DNA of 64,000 nt, taken from assembly GCF_900105115.1 (NCBI RefSeq), contig NZ_FNRV01000001.1:4448501-4512500 (forward strand), given 5' to 3'. The position numbers and the translations under genes were made by a program. Within the stretch, counting starts at the first letter, position 1. Each line of letters begins with the position of its first letter. Below the pieces are notes generated by a model. It saw only the letters and a list, made by a program, of their open reading frames with translations. It had not been told where the DNA came from and made no database searches. Shown here one piece after another: positions 59,581 to 64,000 of this stretch. Source of the DNA: Pseudomonas mohnii (lineage in GTDB: Bacteria; Pseudomonadota; Gammaproteobacteria; Pseudomonadales; Pseudomonadaceae).

Positions 59581-60762
59581 ATGCTTAGCGCCCAAGACCG
59601 TGCCATCGTCAAATCCACCGTACCGTTGCTGGAAAGCGGCGGCGAAGCCTTGATCACCCACTTCTACCGCATGATGCTCTCCGAGTATCCGCAAGTGCGC
59701 CCGCTGTTCAACCAGGCTCACCAGGCCAGCGGTGACCAGCCGCGCGCCCTGGCTAATGGCGTACTGATGTATGCGCGCCATATCGACCAACTCGACCAGT
59801 TGGGCGACCTGGTGGCCAAGATCATCAACAAGCACGTGGCCCTGCAAATTCTGCCGGAGCACTACCCGATTGTCGGTACCTGCCTGTTGCGCGCAATCGC
59901 CGAAGTCCTGGGCGAAGAAATCGCGACGCCGGAAGTGATCGCGGCTTGGGGCGCGGCTTACGGTCAACTCGCGGACATCCTGATCGGTGCCGAAACCAGC
60001 ATCTACGATCAGAAGGAGCAGGCACCGGGCGGCTGGCGCGGGGCGCGGGAATTCATCGTGGCGGCCAAAGTCGAAGAAAGCGCGGAAATCACCTCGTTCT
60101 ACTTCGAACCTGCAGATAAAGGCCCGATTCTGGCAGCAGAGCCAGGCCAGTACATCGGCATGAAACTGATCCTCGATGGCGAAGAGATTCGTCGTAACTA
60201 TTCACTGTCGGCCCTGGCGAACAAAGGCCAGTACCGCATCAGCGTCAAGCGGGAAACCGGCGGTCGTGCCTCCAACCATCTGCACGATCAATTGCACGTC
60301 GGGTCGAGCATCCAGTTGTTCCCGCCATCGGGCGAGTTCACCCTGACCGCCAGCGAAAAACCCCTGGTGCTGATCAGCGGCGGCGTCGGCATCACCCCGA
60401 CCCTGGCGATGCTCGAAGCGGCGCTGGAAACCGAACGGCCAGTGCACTTCATCCACTGCGCCCGCAATGGCAGCGTTCACGCCTTCCGCGACTGGATCGA
60501 CGGTCTGGCGGAGCGTCACCCGCAACTCAAGCGCTTCTATTGCTACGACGAAGATGACGGCGTCAGCGCGGCGGCACACAAGGTCGGGTTGTTGAGCCAG
60601 GAGCAACTGGGCGAATGGCTGCCGGCAGAGCGCGATGTGGACGCTTACTTCCTGGGCCCTAAAGGCTTCATGGTGGCCATCAAACGGCACCTCAAGGCCC
60701 TGGGCGTGCCGGAGAAACAAAGCCGTTATGAGTTCTTCGGGCCGGCTGCGGCGCTGGAGTAA
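59581..60762 (+). CDS. hmp: Flavohaemoglobin, nitric oxide dioxygenase
   Basis: 393 residues from the ATG at 59581. Globin domain with Tyr29, Gln53 and proximal His85 (IINKHVALQI), as numbered in E. coli Hmp, then an FAD domain (EEIRRNYSLSALANKGQYRI) and an NAD domain (PLVLISGGVGITPTLAMLEA). It oxidises NO to nitrate with oxygen and NADH. Also called fhp in Pseudomonas. The open frame reaches 59494 upstream through the promoter region. Control by NorR with sigma-54 is likely from the sites upstream. Confidence 0.96.
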   Translation: MLSAQDRAIVKSTVPLLESGGEALITHFYRMMLSEYPQVRPLFNQAHQASGDQPRALANGVLMYARHIDQLDQLGDLVAKIINKHVALQILPEHYPIVGTCLLRAIAEVLGEEIATPEVIAAWGAAYGQLADILIGAETSIYDQKEQAPGGWRGAREFIVAAKVEESAEITSFYFEPADKGPILAAEPGQYIGMKLILDGEEIRRNYSLSALANKGQYRISVKRETGGRASNHLHDQLHVGSSIQLFPPSGEFTLTASEKPLVLISGGVGITPTLAMLEAALETERPVHFIHCARNGSVHAFRDWIDGLAERHPQLKRFYCYDEDDGVSAAAHKVGLLSQEQLGEWLPAERDVDAYFLGPKGFMVAIKRHLKALGVPEKQSRYEFFGPAAALE

Positions 60763-60800
60763 GTCCCAGGCGCGGTGATCCAGCCTCACCGCGTCGCGTT

Positions 60801-60894
60801 CATCGCGGGCAAGCCGCGCTCCCACACGTTTGATGTCGTTCGCGCTTCTTGGGATCGACAGGAACCCTGTGGGAGCGCGGCTTGCCCGCGATGG
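60801..60894. repeat. REP-like inverted repeat pair
   Basis: The arms at 60801-60826 (CATCGCGGGCAAGCCGCGCT) and 60868-60894 are inverted, about 40 bp apart. It lies after hmp. Confidence 0.75.
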
Positions 60895-61032
60895 CTGCAC
60901 CTCGGTCCCGAATGGAAAAAAGACCGAAAGTTAATCCCTTCTTAACCCGCTTATCGTCTATTCCCCCGACATCCCCCGACACGCACCAGGCGTGTAGACT
61001 GGCGGGCAATCGATACCTTGAAGGGAAACGCG

Positions 61033-61542
61033 ATGAGCGAGGAAACAATGCGGTTGGGCCGTGAGCGGCGCTTTCTGGTGTTGCTGGGCATTATCTGCCT
61101 GGCGTTGATCGGCGGCGCGCTGTACATGCAAATCGTACTGGGCGAGGCCCCTTGCCCGCTGTGCATCCTGCAACGTTATGCCTTGCTGTTGATCGCGCTG
61201 TTCGCCTTCATCGGCGCCGCGATGCGTACCCGTCGCAGCATCACGCTATTTGAAACCCTGGTGGTGATCTGCGCGCTGGCAGGCGTCGGGGTGGCCGGGC
61301 ATCACGTCTACACGCAGTTTTATCCGGCGGTGAGTTGCGGCATCGATGTGCTGCAACCGATCGTGGACGGTTTGCCGTTGGCGAAGATCTTCCCGCTGGG
61401 TTTCCAGGTGGATGGCTTCTGCTCTACGCCATACCCGCCGATCCTCGGGTTGTCCCTGGCGCAATGGGCGCTGGTGGCCTTCGTGCTGGTCGTCGTGCTG
61501 GTGCCGCTGCTCACGCTGCGAAACCGCAAAGCCCTGCGCTGA
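61033..61542 (+). CDS. dsbB: Disulfide bond formation protein B
   Basis: 169 residues from the ATG at 61033. Four membrane helices (about 14-32, 48-66, 72-90 and 146-163) and two periplasmic cysteine pairs: Cys41-Cys44 in APCPLCILQRY and Cys102-Cys130 (SCGIDVLQ and GFCSTPYP). It reoxidises DsbA using ubiquinone in the inner membrane. It lies just upstream of the quinol oxidase genes. A terminator follows. Confidence 0.95.
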   Translation: MSEETMRLGRERRFLVLLGIICLALIGGALYMQIVLGEAPCPLCILQRYALLLIALFAFIGAAMRTRRSITLFETLVVICALAGVGVAGHHVYTQFYPAVSCGIDVLQPIVDGLPLAKIFPLGFQVDGFCSTPYPPILGLSLAQWALVAFVLVVVLVPLLTLRNRKALR

Positions 61543-61550
61543 GGAACCTG

Positions 61551-61591
61551 AAAAAGCCCCGGTCCTCGATGAGAGGACCGGGGCTTTTTTT
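61551..61591 (+). terminator. Intrinsic terminator after dsbB
   Basis: The 13-bp stem AGCCCCGGTCCTC / GAGGACCGGGGCT with loop GATGA is followed by seven T residues. Confidence 0.9.
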
Positions 61592-62361
61592 GTCTTGAGG
61601 AATGCGTTTCAGCGGCTCGGTGAAAAGAGCGTGATGCGTGGCAATGAAGGGTGTGACACGTGTGCGACATGTTGTCACATCAGGGGTGTCGCAGCGGCGC
61701 CCGGGACGGCGGATTGGTACGCCGTTACGCAAGGAAATTGGCCTGCTTTTCGGGGTGGCCATTTTGCCCGGATCCGGCTGGAGCAGGCAGTTTTAACAGG
61801 CTCTGGCAATTTGCCAGAGCCCTTGTCATATCGGGGTTTGGGGCAGGTCGGTGGCGCCTGGAGCTGCCCGGATACTGTCTGAATCGCGGGTGGTAGGCCT
61901 ACAATTTTTGGTGTTTTTGTTGAGAATTAATTTCGATAAAATGCGCCACTTTTACGAAAACCGGTCAGTATTGTTGCCGGTTTGGATAAAAATTATTTCG
62001 GGATGAGACATGGTTTATAAAACGCTACATATCTACAATCGCCCGCACTGAATTCCCGACTCCGCTCGCCCTGACTCAGGAGCATGAGCAGAAACCGGGT
62101 GTCGAGAGGCCGGGTGGCTTCATGCGACCCCCTGGTGTCGGTGCCTCCAATTATCCGCACCAAATGGAATTGGTCTGTAACAAGGCCTTTGACCACGAAT
62201 TCGAATAAGAACTCAACGCTAGCCCAGGATTTGTCGAAACGCGTCTGACGCACGACGGGCCAGCCCTTATTCAATCCAAGAAAAATGCCAACCCTTGGCA
62301 GGGTGAAGTGTTGGCGATCAAAACCCAACTGCATTGCGCAAGCAGCTTTAGAGGTCGTGAG
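61592..62361. other. 770-bp region ahead of cyoA without a convincing gene
   Basis: It holds an inverted repeat at 61652-61679 (TGTGACA ... TGTCACA arms), a perfect 11-bp hairpin at 61799-61821 (GGCTCTGGCAA / TTGCCAGAGCC), an AT-rich block at 61900-62030 that probably includes the promoter, and a GC-mixed leader of about 330 bases. Short frames (113 codons on the minus strand at 61993-62334, 78 on the plus) look like chance. The long leader suggests regulated cyo expression. Confidence 0.6.
61652..61679. promoter_or_regulatory. Inverted repeat upstream of cyoA
   Basis: TGTGACA at 61652-61658 and TGTCACA at 61673-61679 are perfect inverted arms with 14 bases between, and the inner bases are partly symmetric. 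The spacing and TGTGA/TCACA arms resemble a Crp/Vfr-type site, although the centre is longer than the usual 6 bp. Confidence 0.3.
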
Positions 62362-63297
62362 ATGAGTAAAAACAGGTACCCCAGATTACTAGGCCTAGTG
62401 CCGCTGCTCGGCACGTTGTTGCTGGGAGGCTGCAACATGACCTTGCTCAATCCCACGGGCCAGGTTGGCCTGGAGCAGCGAAACCTGATCATCACCGCAA
62501 CGCTGCTGATGCTGTTGGTCGTGGTCCCGGTCATCGTGATGACGTTCCTGTTCGCCTGGAAATATCGCGCGTCCAACACTAACGCCACTTACACGCCGAA
62601 ATGGAACCACTCCACCAAGATCGAGATCGCGGTGTGGACTGTTCCGATTCTGATCATCCTTGCCCTGGGTTACATCACCTACAAGACGACCCACGAGCTG
62701 GATCCATACCGTCCGATTCAATCCGACGTGAAGCCGGTGACCATCGAAGTGGTCGCGCTGGACTGGAAGTGGCTGTTCATCTACCCGGAACAAGGCATTG
62801 CCACGGTCAACAAGATCGTGTTCCCGGCGCACACGCCAGTTAACTTCCGGATCACCTCCGACGCTGTGATGAACTCGTTCTTCATCCCGGGCCTGGGCGG
62901 CCAGATCTACGCGATGGCGGGCATGCAGACCAAGCTGCACCTGATCGCCGACCGCAACGCTGAAATGGAAGGCATCTCGGCCAACTACAGCGGTGCCGGT
63001 TTCACCGGTATGAAATTCAAGGCAATCGCCACGACACAGGAAGATTTCGACGCCTGGGTCAGCGAAGTCAAGAAGGCACCTAAACAGCTTGAACAAGCTG
63101 AATACGCTGCCCTTTCCAAGCCAAGCCAGAACAACCCAGTCGAGCTCTACTCCTCGGTCACGCCGAACCTGTTCCAGACCATCGTCGACAAGTACGAAGG
63201 CATGAAACCAGGTCCGAAACTGAACCACGAGAAGAAAGAGAAAGAAGTCGCCGCTACGGACATGAACTCGCATTCAGCTGCCGGGGCAGAGGAGTAA
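62362..63297 (+). CDS. cyoA: Cytochrome o ubiquinol oxidase subunit II
   Basis: 311 residues from the ATG at 62362 (TTAGAGGTC ahead). Lipoprotein signal with lipobox LLGGC (Cys24), two membrane helices (about 45-68 and 90-112) and a periplasmic cupredoxin domain (VEVVALDWKWLFIYPEQGIA, FFIPGLGGQIYAMAGMQTKL) lacking CuA ligands, as in quinol oxidases. A Lys/Glu-rich tail follows. It is the first gene of the cyo operon; cyoB starts 3 bases later. Confidence 0.96.
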   Translation: MSKNRYPRLLGLVPLLGTLLLGGCNMTLLNPTGQVGLEQRNLIITATLLMLLVVVPVIVMTFLFAWKYRASNTNATYTPKWNHSTKIEIAVWTVPILIILALGYITYKTTHELDPYRPIQSDVKPVTIEVVALDWKWLFIYPEQGIATVNKIVFPAHTPVNFRITSDAVMNSFFIPGLGGQIYAMAGMQTKLHLIADRNAEMEGISANYSGAGFTGMKFKAIATTQEDFDAWVSEVKKAPKQLEQAEYAALSKPSQNNPVELYSSVTPNLFQTIVDKYEGMKPGPKLNHEKKEKEVAATDMNSHSAAGAEE

Positions 63298-63300
63298 ACG

Positions 63301-64000
63301 ATGTTTGGTAAATTAAGTTGGGAAGCGGTCCCGTTCCACGAGCCGATCGTGATGGTGACCATCGCCATGATTGCGCTGGGTGGTCTGGCACTGTTCGCTG
63401 CAATCACCTACTTCAAGAAGTGGACCTACCTGTGGACCGAGTGGCTGACGTCGGTCGACCACAAGAAAATCGGCGTGATGTACATCATCGTCGCCATGGT
63501 CATGCTGCTGCGTGGCTTTGCCGACGCCATCATGATGCGTACCCAGTTGGCCATGGCCACCGAGGGTTCGCCTGGCTACCTGCCACCTGAACACTATGAC
63601 CAGATCTTCACCGCTCACGGTGTGATCATGATCATCTTCATGGCGATGCCATTCTTCACCGGCCTGATGAACCTTGCAGTGCCGCTGCAGATCGGCGCGC
63701 GTGACGTTGCCTTCCCGTTCCTGAACTCCCTGAGCTTCTGGCTGCTGGTGTCCGGCGTTGTGCTGATCAACCTGTCCCTGGGCGTCGGCGAATTCGCCAA
63801 GACCGGTTGGGTTGCCTATCCGCCGCTGTCGGGCCTGCAATACAGCCCTGGCGTGGGGATGGATTACTACATCTGGGCGCTACAGCTATCGGGCCTGGGT
63901 ACGACGCTGACGGGGGTCAACTTCCTGGCCACCGTGCTGAAAATGCGTACCCCTGGCATGAAACTGATGGACATGCCGATCTTCACCTGGACCTGCACCT
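63301..64000 (+). CDS. cyoB: Cytochrome o ubiquinol oxidase subunit I, N-terminal part
   Basis: The frame opens at the ATG at 63301 ([20 protein letters not shown]) and runs off the window without a stop; about 233 residues are visible. [40 protein letters not shown] (heme ligand histidine in TAHG) and [20 protein letters not shown] are heme-copper oxidase subunit I signatures. It carries heme b, heme o and CuB, reducing oxygen with ubiquinol and pumping protons. Confidence 0.96.
   Translation, partial: MFGKLSWEAVPFHEPIVMVTIAMIALGGLALFAAITYFKKWTYLWTEWLTSVDHKKIGVMYIIVAMVMLLRGFADAIMMRTQLAMATEGSPGYLPPEHYDQIFTAHGVIMIIFMAMPFFTGLMNLAVPLQIGARDVAFPFLNSLSFWLLVSGVVLINLSLGVGEFAKTGWVAYPPLSGLQYSPGVGMDYYIWALQLSGLGTTLTGVNFLATVLKMRTPGMKLMDMPIFTWTCT

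Noticed and set aside
61993..62334. 113-codon minus-strand frame upstream of cyoA
   Set aside because: No ribosome binding site, no family likeness, and it runs across a likely leader region.

Overview
The window is a stretch of chromosome from a Pseudomonas, most likely of the P. fluorescens group. Supporting this are a fused cysNC, the gene order pta / slyD / glutathione peroxidase / ene-reductase / glycosyltransferase / cysZ / trxB, an hmgRABC locus, algW, yebG, psiE, a short LOV protein and many Pseudomonas-type palindromic intergenic repeats. It is mostly housekeeping and catabolic chromosome. I saw no rRNA, tRNA, CRISPR array, prophage or insertion sequence.

Layout. 1-3.5 kb: the end of hisC, then a DUF4198 periplasmic protein and a TonB receptor behind a Fur-family-like operator. 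3.5-8.7 kb: algW, a Nif3-family protein and the sulfate-activation operon cysD-cysNC. 8.8-17.9 kb: an acyltransferase with pta, a DUF3565 protein, slyD, glutathione peroxidase, ene-reductase, glycosyltransferase, cysZ and trxB. 18-22 kb: a class III aminotransferase and the tetrahydromonapterin operon folM-folE-folX followed by DUF1244 and HopJ-family genes. 22-25.6 kb: an ABM-domain membrane protein, then a probable light-sensing cluster (MerR/LitR-like regulator, PilZ-like protein, short LOV photoreceptor) next to a flavodoxin. 25.8-29.5 kb: a class II aldolase with an alpha/beta hydrolase, an SDR and an AmpDh3-like amidase. 29.5-37.4 kb: a gene-poor stretch with an orphan terminator, then DUF1302-DUF1329 with a MalT-like LuxR regulator, and two small related proteins of unknown function. 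37.3-41.6 kb: hmgR and hmgA-fahA-maiA for homogentisate breakdown. 41.6-46.3 kb: a SirB1-family protein, a leucine-dehydrogenase-like protein whose catalytic lysine is replaced, yebG with an SOS box, psiE, DUF3509 and an HPF-like protein. 46.4-50.7 kb: a FecI-FecR-TonB receptor iron system with a Fur box. 50.8-57.6 kb: an AraC regulator, a DMT exporter, DUF2165, a 2-hydroxyacid dehydrogenase, a YkgJ-type cysteine-cluster protein, a GNAT and CheV. 57.8-60.8 kb: norR and the flavohaemoglobin gene with three matched NorR sites and a sigma-54-like promoter. 61-64 kb: dsbB and the start of the cyo ubiquinol oxidase operon.

Several modules are complete from sensor to output: LOV/LitR, HmgR/hmg, NorR/Hmp and FecIR/TonB. 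Others share chemistry: cysDNC and cysZ serve sulfate assimilation, and folMEX makes the pterin cofactor for phenylalanine hydroxylase, whose pathway drains into the hmg genes. Intergenic spaces are filled with two families of inverted-repeat elements, including five copies of a palindrome of about 104 bp in the first 22 kb. The least explained items are the Lys-to-Val leucine-dehydrogenase homologue, the light-sensing cluster, the AmpDh3-like amidase without a visible immunity gene, the paired small proteins at 36-37 kb, and the gene-free stretch before DUF1302.
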